From NCBI GenBank assembly GCA_902581925.1, contig CACHQB010000002.1:62001-126000 (forward strand): a stretch of 64,000 nt of DNA, written 5' to 3'. The notes under the pieces are model-generated. The model made no database searches. It worked only from the letters and a program-made list of their open reading frames with translations, and was not told where the DNA came from. This document shows positions 9,804-19,969 of the stretch, piece after piece. Every line of letters starts with the position of its first letter. Positions within the stretch are counted from its first letter, which is position 1. The translations under genes were made by a program, and so were the position numbers. Source of the stretch: an uncultured Pelagibacteraceae bacterium. Its GTDB lineage: Bacteria; Pseudomonadota; Alphaproteobacteria; Pelagibacterales; Pelagibacteraceae.

Positions 9804-11263
9804 GTAAGAACAAATCTGAATATCTAATTAATAGACATGATAATCAATATGAAGTTGTCATTGGATTAGAAGTGCATGCACAAGTTACATCGGAGTCAAA
9901 ATTATTCTCAACATCAGCAACCAAATTTGGAGCTGAGCCGAATACTCAAGTAAGTTTAGTTGATGCAGCATTTCCTGGAATGTTGCCAGTAATAAACGAG
10001 TATTGTGTAAAACAAGCTATTAAAACAGGAATTGGTTTAAAAGCTAAAATTAATAAGAGATCTGTCTTTGATAGAAAAAATTATTTTTATGCTGACTTAC
10101 CTCAGGGATATCAAATCTCACAATTCAAAGATCCAATTGTAGGTGAGGGCAAAGTAATACTTGATATGCCAGATGGTCAAAAAGAGGTAGGTATAGAAAG
10201 ATTACACTTGGAGCAGGATGCGGGTAAAAGTATTCATGATCTAGATCCTAAAAATACTTTTGTAGATTTAAATAGATCAGGTGTGGCTTTGATGGAAATT
10301 GTAAGCAAACCCGACCTAAGATCCCCAGATGAAGTAAATGCATATATTAAAAAATTAAGATCTATAATGAGATATTTAGGAACCTGTGATGGAAACATGC
10401 AGGAAGGATCTTTAAGAGCGGATGTGAATGTATCTGTTAGAAAAAAAGGCTCAAAAGAATTTGGAACCAGATGTGAGATAAAAAATGTTAACTCAATTAA
10501 GTTCATGCAAATGGCTATTGAATACGAAGCTAACAGACAAGTTGATTTAATTGAGGATGGTCAAACAATTGATCAAGAAACAAGACTTTTTGACACTAAA
10601 AAGAATGAAACTAGATCAATGAGATCAAAAGAGGATGCTCATGATTATAGATATTTTCCAGATCCCGACTTATTACCATTAGTAGTTTCAGACGATTTTA
10701 TCGAAAATTTAAAATCAGAAATTCCGGAGCTACCAGATGAAAAGAAAAAAAGATTTATAGAAAAATTCAAGTTATCTCCTTACGAAGCAAACATTTTAGT
10801 TTCTGATATTGAAACATCAAATTACTTTGAAAATGTAATTAAGAAGTCTGATGTAAAGCTTGCAACAAATTGGATAATTGGTGAATTATTTGCAGCGTTA
10901 AATGAAAAAAATTTAGAAATAACTGAAAGCCCTATAAGCGCAGGCAATTTATCAAAGTTAATCAATTTAATTAAAGATGGAACAATTTCTGGAAAAATTG
11001 CAAAAACAGTTTTCGAACAAATGATGGAAGGCGACAAGGATCCTCAGAAAATTGTTGAAGAAAAAGGTTTAAAACAAGAGAGCGATCCAAAAGCACTTGA
11101 GACACTGATAGACAAGGTTATTGATGATAACAGAGACAAAGCTACCGAATATAAATCAGGTAAAGTTAAATTATTCGGTTTTTTTGTAGGTCAAGTAATG
11201 AAAGTATCTGGTGGAAAAGCAAATCCTCAATTAGTTAATGAGATATTAAAGAAAAAACTTTAG
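9800..11263 (+). CDS. gatB: Asp/Glu-tRNA amidotransferase subunit B
   Basis: A 487-residue subunit that binds tRNA and activates the Glu/Asp carboxylate. Family motifs are VIGLEVHAQ near residue 20, [12 protein letters not shown] near 97, [11 protein letters not shown] near 133 and [10 protein letters not shown] near 290; the C-terminal helical/YqeY-like tail follows. The start is GTG, within a GTGA overlap with the gatA stop. Together gatCAB supplies Gln-tRNA and/or Asn-tRNA. Confidence 0.97.
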   Translation: MSKNKSEYLINRHDNQYEVVIGLEVHAQVTSESKLFSTSATKFGAEPNTQVSLVDAAFPGMLPVINEYCVKQAIKTGIGLKAKINKRSVFDRKNYFYADLPQGYQISQFKDPIVGEGKVILDMPDGQKEVGIERLHLEQDAGKSIHDLDPKNTFVDLNRSGVALMEIVSKPDLRSPDEVNAYIKKLRSIMRYLGTCDGNMQEGSLRADVNVSVRKKGSKEFGTRCEIKNVNSIKFMQMAIEYEANRQVDLIEDGQTIDQETRLFDTKKNETRSMRSKEDAHDYRYFPDPDLLPLVVSDDFIENLKSEIPELPDEKKKRFIEKFKLSPYEANILVSDIETSNYFENVIKKSDVKLATNWIIGELFAALNEKNLEITESPISAGNLSKLINLIKDGTISGKIAKTVFEQMMEGDKDPQKIVEEKGLKQESDPKALETLIDKVIDDNRDKATEYKSGKVKLFGFFVGQVMKVSGGKANPQLVNEILKKKL

Positions 11264-11268
11264 AATTT

Positions 11269-11919
11269 ATGGGTTCAGACCTAAATATAACTAAAGAGCT
11301 TCAAGAGTATATTTTAAGTCAAGGATTTAATTTACATCCAGTCCAAAAAGAAATAATTGATTACAACACTTCCCTTGGTGGTGTCAAAAGAATGCAAATC
11401 TCAATTTCACAAAGTCAATTCCTGCATTTAATTATAAAAATTTCAAATATCAAAAAAATTTTAGAGATAGGTACATTTACAGGATTAAGTACGTTATCTA
11501 TGGCTTTGGCATTACCAGATGATGGCAAAATAATTGCTTTAGATAAAAATGAAGAAACTAATAAAGTTGCAATAAATTTTTTTAAAAAAGCTAATCAAAA
11601 TCATAAAATAAAAACATTAATTAAACCTGCTATAGAAAGTTTAGATGAAATTAAAAATGAAATGTTTGATTTAGTTTTTATTGATGCTGATAAAATGAAT
11701 TATATTGAATACTATGAACGTTCTTTACAATTATTGAACAATAATGGTCTAATAATCATTGATAATGTTTTATGGTATGGAGAAGTTGTGAATGAAAACA
11801 ATAATGATAAATTTACTAAAAATATTAAAGAGTTTAATAGTCATATCTCAAAGGATACAAGGGTTGAAAAGTTAATAATTCCTCTTGGTGATGGAATGAC
11901 TGTTTGTAGAAAATTATAA
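11269..11919 (+). CDS. SAM-dependent O-methyltransferase, caffeoyl-CoA OMT-like
   Basis: A 216-residue class I methyltransferase. The SAM-binding glycine motif is LEIGTFTGLSTLSMA near residue 66. The metal-binding acidic motif is DLVFIDADKMNY near residue 140, followed by GLIIIDNVLWYGEV. This matches the small O-methyltransferase family 3, whose bacterial substrates (catechol-like compounds) are mostly unknown. It sits 5 bp after gatB and overlaps trhO by 1 bp, so it belongs to the same transcription unit. Confidence 0.88.
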   Translation: MGSDLNITKELQEYILSQGFNLHPVQKEIIDYNTSLGGVKRMQISISQSQFLHLIIKISNIKKILEIGTFTGLSTLSMALALPDDGKIIALDKNEETNKVAINFFKKANQNHKIKTLIKPAIESLDEIKNEMFDLVFIDADKMNYIEYYERSLQLLNNNGLIIIDNVLWYGEVVNENNNDKFTKNIKEFNSHISKDTRVEKLIIPLGDGMTVCRKL

Positions 11920-12824
11920 TGTTTGAAGTAGTTGGTTTTTATAAATTTGTTAAAATTTCTTATCTAAAGAAAAATCAAAAAGTTTTATTAGAAACTTTAA
12001 TAAAGAAAAACATTAGAGGTACGATAATTATCTCTAAAGAAGGGGTGAATGGAACTATATCTGGTAAAGCTGCAGACATTAAATTCACAATTAACAATTT
12101 AAAAAGAACTCTTAAATTTAAAGAATTTAACACCAGCAATGTTTCTAAAAACTCATTCCAACCGTTTCATAAACCTAAAGTAAAAATTAAAAATGAAGTT
12201 GTTCCTATGAATTTAATTTTAAACAAAAGAATAAAGAAAAAGGATAGCCATGTAGATCCAATCAAATGGAATAAGCTAATTAAAGAAAAGGATACTGTTC
12301 TTATAGATGCGAGAAAACCATTTGAGTACGATGTTGGAACATTTAAGGGAGCAATCAATCCTGATGTTGATAACTTTAGAGATTTTCCTAAATACCTAAA
12401 AAAATTAAAAAAAAATCAACCTATAGCTATGTTTTGTACTGGTGGAATTCGTTGTGAAAAGGCATCTGTATATTTGGAGAATAAAGGGTTTAATAACATT
12501 TATCAGTTAAATGGTGGAATTTTGAATTATCTTAAAAAAACAAATAAGAAAAAAAGTTTATGGAAAGGTGAATGTTTTGTTTTTGATAACAGGATTAGTT
12601 TAAAACACGGTCTAAAAGTTGGTTCTTACTCAATGTGTAGTGGTTGTAGGAAGCCTGTATCTCGTAAGGATAAAAAATCAAAAAAATATGAAGAGGGTGT
12701 TTCTTGTCCAAATTGTCACGATAATCTAACAGATCATCAAAAATCAAGATTTAGGATGAGACAAAAACAAATTAATCTTGCCAAAGAAGCAGGAAAAAGA
12801 CATATCTTTCAAAAAGAGTATTAA
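11919..12824 (+). CDS. trhO: tRNA uridine(34) hydroxylase, rhodanese-type (TrhO/YceA)
   Basis: A 301-residue protein with an N-terminal acylphosphatase-like half (FYKFVKISYLKK... KEGVNGTISG) and a rhodanese domain. The active-site loop is CTGGIRCEKAS with C173. A C-terminal Cys-rich part has CSGC and later CPNC, a possible zinc site. E. coli TrhO makes 5-hydroxyuridine at wobble position 34 of certain tRNAs. The ATG overlaps the preceding stop by 1 bp. Confidence 0.93.
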   Translation: MFEVVGFYKFVKISYLKKNQKVLLETLIKKNIRGTIIISKEGVNGTISGKAADIKFTINNLKRTLKFKEFNTSNVSKNSFQPFHKPKVKIKNEVVPMNLILNKRIKKKDSHVDPIKWNKLIKEKDTVLIDARKPFEYDVGTFKGAINPDVDNFRDFPKYLKKLKKNQPIAMFCTGGIRCEKASVYLENKGFNNIYQLNGGILNYLKKTNKKKSLWKGECFVFDNRISLKHGLKVGSYSMCSGCRKPVSRKDKKSKKYEEGVSCPNCHDNLTDHQKSRFRMRQKQINLAKEAGKRHIFQKEY

Positions 12825-12838
12825 CAAATCTTAAATTA

Positions 12839-14176
12839 ATGAATTTATTAAAAGATGAAGTTTCATTGTTAGTAAGAAAACTTGCTGTACCAGCAAGTGT
12901 AGGAACCTTATTCCAAACACTTTATACAATCGTAGATACTTTTTATGCAGGAAAAATATCGCCAGAAGCCTTATCTGCTTTGAGCAAGTCTTTTCCGATA
13001 TATTTTTTGATTATTGCTACATCCATTGGAGTTACCGTAGCGGGAACATCATTGATAGGGAGTAGCATCGGAGAAAAAAACGAAAAAAATGTTTTAAGTT
13101 ATTTTGGGAATGTAATCATTTATTCGATTATAATCTCGGTAGTTGTATCTATTTTAGGATTTTCTTTTGGTGAAAAGATATTCTTATTAATGAATTCCTC
13201 TAAAGAAGTAACAATTCTTGGACTTGAATATATAAATGTAATTTTTTTAGGTACGATATTATTTATTTTAGTAGTAGCATTAAATTCATTCTTACACGCA
13301 GAAGGAGATACTAAAACTTACAGAAATGTTTTAATATTTTCTTTTTTCTTAAACATTATTTTAAATCCAATTTTTATTTTTGGTTTTTTATTTATACCAC
13401 CATTAGGAATAACTGGTATTGGGATAGCAACTTTAATTGCTCAATTTGTATCTTTGTTGGTTATTTTAATAAAAATATTAAATAATCAAAGAATTAAACA
13501 AATAACTTTAGACCATTTCAAAGCTAAATTTTTTTTCTTAAAAAATATTTTTTTTCAATCAATGCCAATTACAATTGCGATATTAGGGTATTCTATTGCT
13601 GCAACAATTGTTTTTACATATGTTGGATTATTTGGTGAATATGCTGTAGCAGGGTATGGATCTGCCACAAGAATTGAGCAAGTAGTTTTGTTACCAATAT
13701 TAGGAATTAATACAGCAATAATTTCTATAATAGCGCAAAATATTGGAGCAAAATATTACGATAGAGTGGAGCAATCCTATTATACCTCAATAAAATACGG
13801 TCTATTTATAATGTTAATCGCTGGTGTAGTTATTTTTATAAGTGCTGACATTGTTCCTAAATTCTTTTCTTCAAACCCAGATGTAATTATGCATGGCTCT
13901 ATGTACCTTAAGATTTCTGCATTTATTTTACCTGCTTATCCAATTTTTTTCTTATCAAATGGATTTTTTATGGCATTAAAAAAATCTGAAAAAGCCATGG
14001 TTAATAATATTGCCAGAAATGTTATAGTACCAGTTTTATCCTTTTACATTGCAAAGTATTTAAATGCAGATTTTAAAATTTTTTTTTATATTTGGGCTAT
14101 CTTTCAATGGTTGATATCATTGATATTACTATTTTATGTTAAATATTATATTAAACATAAATTAGCTAATATTTAA
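12839..14176 (+). CDS. MATE-family efflux transporter
   Basis: A 445-residue inner-membrane protein with about 12 hydrophobic segments arranged as two repeats. MATE features include the opening LVRKLAVPASVGTLFQTLY, AEGDTKTYRNVL near residue 155 and GYGSATRIEQVVLLPI near residue 277. Family members export cationic compounds using Na+ or H+ gradients; the substrate here is unknown. It lies 14 bp after trhO on the same strand. Confidence 0.93.
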   Translation: MNLLKDEVSLLVRKLAVPASVGTLFQTLYTIVDTFYAGKISPEALSALSKSFPIYFLIIATSIGVTVAGTSLIGSSIGEKNEKNVLSYFGNVIIYSIIISVVVSILGFSFGEKIFLLMNSSKEVTILGLEYINVIFLGTILFILVVALNSFLHAEGDTKTYRNVLIFSFFLNIILNPIFIFGFLFIPPLGITGIGIATLIAQFVSLLVILIKILNNQRIKQITLDHFKAKFFFLKNIFFQSMPITIAILGYSIAATIVFTYVGLFGEYAVAGYGSATRIEQVVLLPILGINTAIISIIAQNIGAKYYDRVEQSYYTSIKYGLFIMLIAGVVIFISADIVPKFFSSNPDVIMHGSMYLKISAFILPAYPIFFLSNGFFMALKKSEKAMVNNIARNVIVPVLSFYIAKYLNADFKIFFYIWAIFQWLISLILLFYVKYYIKHKLANI

Positions 14177-14188
14177 TATTTTTTAAAT

Positions 14189-14716
14189 ATGTTTTTTACA
14201 AAAAGAAAAGCGATAATTTTAATTATAATCTGTTCGATTTTTTTTATTCTCACATATAATGATGTTAGGTCTGAAGAGATTAAAGAAATTTCTGGAAATG
14301 CTCAAATTATTGATGGTGATACAATAAAAATAAGTTCAAAAAAGATAAGATTGCATGGAATTGATGCACCTGAATTCAAGCAAATGTGTAAAAAACCATA
14401 TTTAACAATAATTTTTTTTACTTTTACTAAAGATTATCCATGTGGAAAAATTTCAACTCAAAAATTGCAAAAAAAAATAAATAACAAAGTAATAACTTGT
14501 AAAATTTTGGATATTGACAGATATAAAAGATTAATAGGAGAGTGTTATAAAAGAAATTTAAATCTGAATTCTTGGCTAGTTTCAAACGGTTATGCAGTAG
14601 CTTATAGAAAATACTCAAAAAAATATATATCAAACGAAATTAATGCTAAAAATGAAAAAAAAGGTCTTTGGCAAGGTAAATTTGAAATGCCATGGGACTT
14701 TAGAAGAAAAAAATAA
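14189..14716 (+). CDS. Membrane-anchored or secreted thermonuclease-like nuclease (SNase domain)
   Basis: A 175-residue protein. Residues 7-25 are a hydrophobic signal or anchor segment, and the rest is a staphylococcal-nuclease OB fold. The catalytic pattern is present: IDGDTIKI, IRLHGIDAPEF (Arg and Glu) and DIDRYKRLIGEC (second Arg). This suggests a Ca-dependent, nonspecific nuclease acting outside the cytoplasm, possibly for nucleic-acid scavenging (inference). The GLWQGKFEMPWDFRR tail is typical of bacterial relatives. It ends 2 bp before the convergent soxG. Confidence 0.9.
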   Translation: MFFTKRKAIILIIICSIFFILTYNDVRSEEIKEISGNAQIIDGDTIKISSKKIRLHGIDAPEFKQMCKKPYLTIIFFTFTKDYPCGKISTQKLQKKINNKVITCKILDIDRYKRLIGECYKRNLNLNSWLVSNGYAVAYRKYSKKYISNEINAKNEKKGLWQGKFEMPWDFRRKK

Positions 14717-14718
14717 GT

Positions 14719-15282
14719 TTATAATCTTGCTGCACAGTCTTCAATCCAAGAACATAGATGCTCAGCAAAAGATCTTCTAACAAACAGATTTATAATATTT
14801 TCATCTTTATGGTGCAGAATTATATCTACATGATTTAAAACTGTCTGAGTTGTCGATCCTTTTTTTTCTTTAAATTCATTAAAATTAAAGGGAGATCCTG
14901 CTGAAAAGATTTCATAGACATTTTCACCTTTAAGTTCTAATTGAACTAATTGATCTGTTACATCAACAACTGCACCTAAAGTGGTTTTTGAAATACTATT
15001 AAATAACATTTCTTTTAGATCGTAATTGTTGGTGTCTTTGCTTACAACCTCATTAGAAACTATCATCCATTCATCTGGACTAAGCCATATTGCTGTTAAT
15101 TTATCACTTGTTGTTGATGTGTTTGCTTCTGTAGGCAAGATCATATTAAGATTTTTACCAACATTTGTTAAAAACTCTCTTTTTTTACCTCTTAAATTAA
15201 TTTTCATTACTGGAGAGATTTCTTTTACAGAAATACTTCCTTGATTAATTTCTTTATTAATAACTGAATTATAATTAAGCAT
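14719..15282 (-). CDS. soxG: Sarcosine oxidase gamma subunit
   Basis: A 187-residue small subunit of heterotetrameric sarcosine oxidase, recognised by WLSPDEWMIVSN, the VVDVTDQLVQLELKG segment, the VDIILHHKDEN region and the C-terminal RRSFAEHLCSWIEDCA. It has a GcvT-like fold without cofactors and helps assemble the complex. Its start overlaps the soxA stop by 8 bp. It is the last gene of the soxBDAG operon. Confidence 0.92.
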   Translation of the reverse strand: MLNYNSVINKEINQGSISVKEISPVMKINLRGKKREFLTNVGKNLNMILPTEANTSTTSDKLTAIWLSPDEWMIVSNEVVSKDTNNYDLKEMLFNSISKTTLGAVVDVTDQLVQLELKGENVYEIFSAGSPFNFNEFKEKKGSTTQTVLNHVDIILHHKDENIINLFVRRSFAEHLCSWIEDCAARL

Positions 15283-18280
15283 TTAACCTCTCATTTTTCT
15301 CATCGTAAAAGACTGGATTTACAACAGTAACATTAATATTTTTATTTTCCATTGGCACAAAAAGTTTTTTCCCCATCATTTTTTTTCCACCTCTAACTAC
15401 TGCAAGTGCAATTGATTTGTTAAGGTTGGGACTAAAATAACTTGATGTTACATGTCCAAGCATTTCTACTGGACTTTGATTTAACTCAGAAACTATTTGT
15501 GCTCCTTCTTCTAAAACTACATTTGGATCTTCTGTTAATAGACCTACTAATTGTTTTCTATCTTCTCTCATTGTATCAGACCTATAAAGAGATCTTTTGC
15601 CTATGAAATCGTATTTCTTCTTACTGACTATCCAATCCATTTGAAGATCGATAGGGGTCATTGTTCCATCTGTGTCTTGACCTACAATGATGAAACCTTT
15701 TTCTGCTCTTAATAAGTGCATTGTTTCAGTTCCATAAGGCGTAATGTTAAACTCTTTGCCTGCCTCCATACACTTTTCCCATAAATGTTTTCCATAACTT
15801 GATTGAACATTTATTTCGTAGCTGTGTTCTCCAGTAAAACTAATTCTCATTATTCTGCATTGAATATTGCCGATTTTCGCTTCTTTGAATGACATGTGAG
15901 GAAAACTTTCATCTGATAAATCTAAATCGGGAATTATTTTTTTAAGAATTTTTTTACTATTGGGTCCACATAAACTTGCGGTAGCATAATGATCTGTTAC
16001 AGAGGTTAAGTAAACATCAAGCTCAGGCCATTCTGTTTGAAGATAGTCTTCAAGTTTACCTAAAACATTTGCTGCTCCACCAGTTGTTGTGGTCATGATG
16101 TAATGATTTTCACCTATTCTTGTTGTAACTCCATCATCATAAACCATACCATCCTCATTTAGCATTAGGCCATATCTACATTTTCCTATAGCTAATTTTG
16201 ACCAAGCATTTGTATAAACTCTATTTAAGAATTCAGAAGCATCACTTCCTTGAATATCAATTTTACCAAGAGTAGAGGCATCCAGTATCCCAGCACTTTG
16301 TCTAGCAGCTTTACTTTCTCTTTGAACTGCTTGATGCATATTTTCTCCGTTAATAGGGTAGTACCATGCTCTCTTCCATTGACCGACATTTTCAAATTCA
16401 GCTTTATTTTCAACATGCCAATCATTCATTGGCGTTCTTCTAAAAATATCAAAAAATTTTCCTACATTTCGACCTACAATAGTTCCAAATGTTAATGGTG
16501 TATAAGGAGGTCTAAATGTAGTAGTTCCTAATTCTCCCATTTTAATGCCGGCAGTGTCTGCAATTATGCCTAATGCATGCATATTTCCTAGTTTACCTTG
16601 ATCAGTTCCCATACCTGTAGTCGTGTATCTTTTAACGTGCTCAATAGATCTAAAACCTTCTCTTAAAGCTAATTTTATATCTTTAGCCGTTGCATCGTTT
16701 TGATAATCTACAAATGGTTTAGTTTTGCCTAAAGGTTTATCCGAAGGTAGTAACCAAATATTTCTTTTTGAATTTTCTTGATCAATCTCAACTTTAATAC
16801 TATCTAAATCTGTTTCATTAATATTTAGAATATCTTTAAGCTTTTGATTTAAATTTTTAATGATTTCATCAATTTTAAAATCTCCACCACAAGATCCTAC
16901 ACTTATTTGTTCAGACGTATTCTGATTTGGTAAGAAAACTTTTTTTTCATCATCAAATTTAAGTTTGCTTCCTGATTGTGTATATAAATGTACAGCAGGT
17001 GTCCAGCCACCGGCAACTCCTAAGCAATCACACGAAATAGAAATTTTTCTTCCAGTAACTGAAGTACCATCATTAGACAGTTTCATTATTGAAATACTAT
17101 TAAGTCTTTTATAACCAGTTGTATCAACTATCGAATGTGACCAGTAAATTTTAATACCAGCTTCTTTTACTTTTTTAACAATTTTACTTTCGGATTGTTC
17201 TCTAATATCAATTATTGCTTCAACATTGATACCCTTGTTGTATAGTGACATAGCACTTTCATATGCACTATCATTATTAGTAAAAAAGACATTTTTACTA
17301 CCACACGCAACACCATAAAATTCACTGTATTTTTTTATAGCAGATGAAAGCATTATTCCTGGTCTATCATTATTATTAAATATCAAAGGTCTTTCTAATG
17401 CACCTGCAGCTAAAATAACTTTCTTAGCTCTAATTTTAAGAAGTCTTTGTCTGATTTTATTTGTTTTATTTTTTGCCTCTAAATGATCAGTTAGATTTTC
17501 TCTAGCCAAAAGATAATTATATTGATGATAAGCAGCTACACTTGTTCTAGTTTTTATTTTAAGATTTTTAATATTTTTAAGTTCCTCTATTTCTTTTTTT
17601 AACCATTCAGAAGGAGTTTTATTATTAATCTTATTAAATTCATTGTTTTCATAAATAGTTGATCCACCAAGTTCATTTTTTTCATCAACTAACAACGTTT
17701 TAAAATTATTTTTAGCTGCATTTTTTGCTGCTAATATTCCTGATATACCCGCGCCTACAACCAATACATCACAGTGAATATTTCGGTGGTCATAAATGTC
17801 AGGATCAGTTGATGTTGGTGATTTCCCCAAACCAGCTGAGTGTCGTATAAAAAACTCATATTTCTCCCAAAAACTAGCTGGCCACATAAATGTTTTGTAA
17901 TAAAAACCGGCTGGAAAAAAAGGGGAGAGAAAATTGTTTATTCCACCAATATCAAATTCTACACTTGGCCAACAATTTTGACTGGATGCCTCTAAGCCCT
18001 CGTAAATCTCAACTTCTGTTGCTCTAACATTAGGCTCTGTTCTGTTTGTATTAGGGTTTATTTGAACTATAGCATTTGGTTCTTCAGAACCAGACGTCAT
18101 AATTCCTCTTGGTCTATGATATTTAAAACTTCTTCCAACTAAATGAACATCATTTGCAAGTAATGCAGAAGCTAAAGTATCGCCTTTAAATCCATGGAAA
18201 GTTTTGCCATTAAATTTAAAGGATATTCTATTAGTTTCATCAATATACTCGCTAGATTTTACTCTTAGGTTTTTATTCAT
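15275..18280 (-). CDS. soxA: Sarcosine oxidase alpha subunit
   Basis: A 1001-residue large subunit of normal length. The N-terminal domain (about residues 15-95) resembles a 2Fe-2S ferredoxin fold, with KYHRPRGIMTSGSEEPNA. The NAD-binding motif DVLVVGAGIS is at residues 171-180. The C-terminal ~400 residues are a GcvT-like tetrahydrofolate domain (YGTETMHLLRAEKGFIIVGQ). The complex demethylates sarcosine to glycine and passes formaldehyde to tetrahydrofolate. The ATG one base after the soxD stop is preferred; an in-frame GTG 8 codons upstream would overlap soxD. Confidence 0.96.
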   Translation of the reverse strand: MNKNLRVKSSEYIDETNRISFKFNGKTFHGFKGDTLASALLANDVHLVGRSFKYHRPRGIMTSGSEEPNAIVQINPNTNRTEPNVRATEVEIYEGLEASSQNCWPSVEFDIGGINNFLSPFFPAGFYYKTFMWPASFWEKYEFFIRHSAGLGKSPTSTDPDIYDHRNIHCDVLVVGAGISGILAAKNAAKNNFKTLLVDEKNELGGSTIYENNEFNKINNKTPSEWLKKEIEELKNIKNLKIKTRTSVAAYHQYNYLLARENLTDHLEAKNKTNKIRQRLLKIRAKKVILAAGALERPLIFNNNDRPGIMLSSAIKKYSEFYGVACGSKNVFFTNNDSAYESAMSLYNKGINVEAIIDIREQSESKIVKKVKEAGIKIYWSHSIVDTTGYKRLNSISIMKLSNDGTSVTGRKISISCDCLGVAGGWTPAVHLYTQSGSKLKFDDEKKVFLPNQNTSEQISVGSCGGDFKIDEIIKNLNQKLKDILNINETDLDSIKVEIDQENSKRNIWLLPSDKPLGKTKPFVDYQNDATAKDIKLALREGFRSIEHVKRYTTTGMGTDQGKLGNMHALGIIADTAGIKMGELGTTTFRPPYTPLTFGTIVGRNVGKFFDIFRRTPMNDWHVENKAEFENVGQWKRAWYYPINGENMHQAVQRESKAARQSAGILDASTLGKIDIQGSDASEFLNRVYTNAWSKLAIGKCRYGLMLNEDGMVYDDGVTTRIGENHYIMTTTTGGAANVLGKLEDYLQTEWPELDVYLTSVTDHYATASLCGPNSKKILKKIIPDLDLSDESFPHMSFKEAKIGNIQCRIMRISFTGEHSYEINVQSSYGKHLWEKCMEAGKEFNITPYGTETMHLLRAEKGFIIVGQDTDGTMTPIDLQMDWIVSKKKYDFIGKRSLYRSDTMREDRKQLVGLLTEDPNVVLEEGAQIVSELNQSPVEMLGHVTSSYFSPNLNKSIALAVVRGGKKMMGKKLFVPMENKNINVTVVNPVFYDEKNERLNA

Positions 18281-18281
18281 T

Positions 18282-18557
18282 TTATTGAGCAGGTGGTTTT
18301 TCACCCATTTTGTAAATTGCTTTTATTTCATCATTAGATGTATCTCTAACCATATTAAACCACTTACGACAACCATGTGCATGGTTCCATCTTTCAAATT
18401 GAACACCTTTAATATTTTTTCTCATAAATAAATATTCTGCCCACTCATCATCACTTAATTCTGTTGGTTGCTTAGGTCTTTCGATATGAGCTTCACCACC
18501 AGCCTTAAATTCTTGCTGATCTCTTTCTCCACAGTATGGACAGTTTATTAAAAACAT
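18282..18557 (-). CDS. soxD: Sarcosine oxidase delta subunit
   Basis: A 91-residue zinc-binding small subunit. The N-terminal CPYCGERDQQEF supplies two cysteines, and the HAHGCRKWFNMVRDTSNDEI segment supplies further His/Cys ligands. In solved heterotetrameric sarcosine oxidases, delta coordinates Zn through three Cys and one His. It is translationally coupled to soxB (1-bp overlap) and followed after 1 bp by soxA. Confidence 0.95.
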   Translation of the reverse strand: MFLINCPYCGERDQQEFKAGGEAHIERPKQPTELSDDEWAEYLFMRKNIKGVQFERWNHAHGCRKWFNMVRDTSNDEIKAIYKMGEKPPAQ

Positions 18558-19810
18558 TAATGAGCAACCGCTGCAGCACCATGTTCATCAACAAGGTCAC
18601 CGCTTACAAATCTATTTAAATTAAATGCAGCATTAAGTTTGTGAGGTTCATCGTTTGCAATAGTATGAGCAAATAAATCTCCAGATCCAGGTGTTGCTTT
18701 AAATCCTCCAGTACCCCAACCGCAATTAAAATATAATCCTTTAATTGAAGTTTTACTTAAAATTGGACTAGCGTCAGGACAAATATCTACTATTCCTCCC
18801 CATTGTCTTAACATTCTCATTCTACTGAAAATTGGATATAATTCTAAAATTGCATTTAATGTTCCTTCAACTATTTGATGACTACCTTTTTGAGTATAAG
18901 AAACATAATCATCTGTTCCAGCACCAATCACCAGCTCTCCTTTGTCAGATTGACTCACATAAGCATGCACTGCGTTAGACATTACAACTGTATCAATAAT
19001 TGGTTTTACAGGTTCAGAAACTAAGGCCTGTAAAGGTTTACTTTCAAGGGGAAGTTTTAGACCAGCCATATTAGCTATTACACTAGAATGACCAGCAGCA
19101 ACTACACCAACTTTCTTAGTTTTTATAAATCCTTTTGTTGTTTCTATTCCTTCAACACTATCTCTATTTCTTTTTATTCCTTTAACTTCACAATTTTGAA
19201 TAATATCAACACCCATTGCATCAGCTCCTCTAGCATATCCCCAAGCAACTGCATCGTGTCTTGCTGTACCAGCTCTACGTTGTAGAGTTCCTCCTAAAAC
19301 AGGATATCTAATATCTGGTGATGTATTTATAATTGGACAAAATTTTTTAACTTCATCCGTGTTTAAGTAGACTGCATCAATTCCATTTAGTCTATTAGCA
19401 TGTGTTCGTCTTTTTAAATCTCTAACATCTTGCAAATTATGTGCAAGGTTCATTACACCTCTTTGACTAAACATTACATTATAGTTTAGTTCTTGAGATA
19501 AACCTTCCCAAATTTTTAATGCATGATCATATAATCCTGCACTGGCGTCCCATAAATAATTTGATCTAATAATTGTAGTATTCCGTCCAGTATTTCCTCC
19601 GCCAATCCAACCTTTCTCGACTACAGCAATATTATTCATATTGTGTTTTTTTGCTAAATAGTAGGCTGTTGCTAATCCGTGGCCACCACCACCAACAATA
19701 ACTGCATCGTACTCTTTTTTAGGAGCAGGATCTTTCCACGCTCTTTGCCAATTTTCATGATACGAAAGAGCATTTTTGATTAACGAAAATACTGAGTACT
19801 TATTTCTCAT
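18557..19810 (-). CDS. soxB: Sarcosine oxidase beta subunit
   Basis: A 417-residue flavoprotein of the DAO family. The FAD-binding motif is [18 protein letters not shown] (from residue 37). The region [19 protein letters not shown] with H185 matches the family site where a histidine binds FMN covalently. It oxidises sarcosine at the FAD site; electrons pass to FMN and O2. It is the first gene of soxBDAG, with a 67-bp divergent region before tRNA-Ser. SAR11 cells are known to use methylated amines and glycine-betaine products, which fits this operon. Confidence 0.96.
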   Translation of the reverse strand: MRNKYSVFSLIKNALSYHENWQRAWKDPAPKKEYDAVIVGGGGHGLATAYYLAKKHNMNNIAVVEKGWIGGGNTGRNTTIIRSNYLWDASAGLYDHALKIWEGLSQELNYNVMFSQRGVMNLAHNLQDVRDLKRRTHANRLNGIDAVYLNTDEVKKFCPIINTSPDIRYPVLGGTLQRRAGTARHDAVAWGYARGADAMGVDIIQNCEVKGIKRNRDSVEGIETTKGFIKTKKVGVVAAGHSSVIANMAGLKLPLESKPLQALVSEPVKPIIDTVVMSNAVHAYVSQSDKGELVIGAGTDDYVSYTQKGSHQIVEGTLNAILELYPIFSRMRMLRQWGGIVDICPDASPILSKTSIKGLYFNCGWGTGGFKATPGSGDLFAHTIANDEPHKLNAAFNLNRFVSGDLVDEHGAAAVAH

Positions 19811-19836
19811 AATAATTGAATAATTACTTTATATAT

Positions 19837-19850
19837 ATTGAATTTTCAAT
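19837..19850. promoter_or_regulatory. Palindrome in the soxB / tRNA-Ser divergent promoter region
   Basis: ATTGAA-TT-TTCAAT is a perfect 6-bp inverted repeat with a 2-bp spacer, located 27 bp upstream of the soxB ATG and 27 bp upstream of the tRNA. It overlaps TTGAAT/TTGAAA hexamers that could serve as -35 elements on either strand. It may be a regulator site for the sox operon, but in AT-rich DNA such a palindrome can arise by chance. Confidence 0.3.
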
Positions 19851-19877
19851 ACAATCGCTTAATACACAATGTCATAT

Positions 19878-19969
19878 GGAAGAGTGGGTGAGAGGCTGAA
19901 ACCAGTCGTTTGCTAAATGACCGTGCGAGGAAACTTGTACCGAGGGTTCGAATCCCTCCTCTTCCGCCA
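19878..19969 (+). tRNA. tRNA-Ser(GCU)
   Basis: Acceptor arms GGAAGAG and CTCTTCC pair over 7 bp; the discriminator G is followed by an encoded CCA. The anticodon stem GTCGT/ATGAC encloses the loop TTGCTAA, giving anticodon GCT (reads AGC/AGU). A long variable arm (GTGCGAGGAAACTTGTAC region) and the T-loop GGTTCGAATCC confirm a class II tRNA. The slt stop codon on the other strand begins at the next base. Confidence 0.97.

Noticed and set aside
14427..14633. 68-codon frame antisense to the thermonuclease gene
   Set aside because: It is a shadow of the conserved nuclease domain and has no support of its own.
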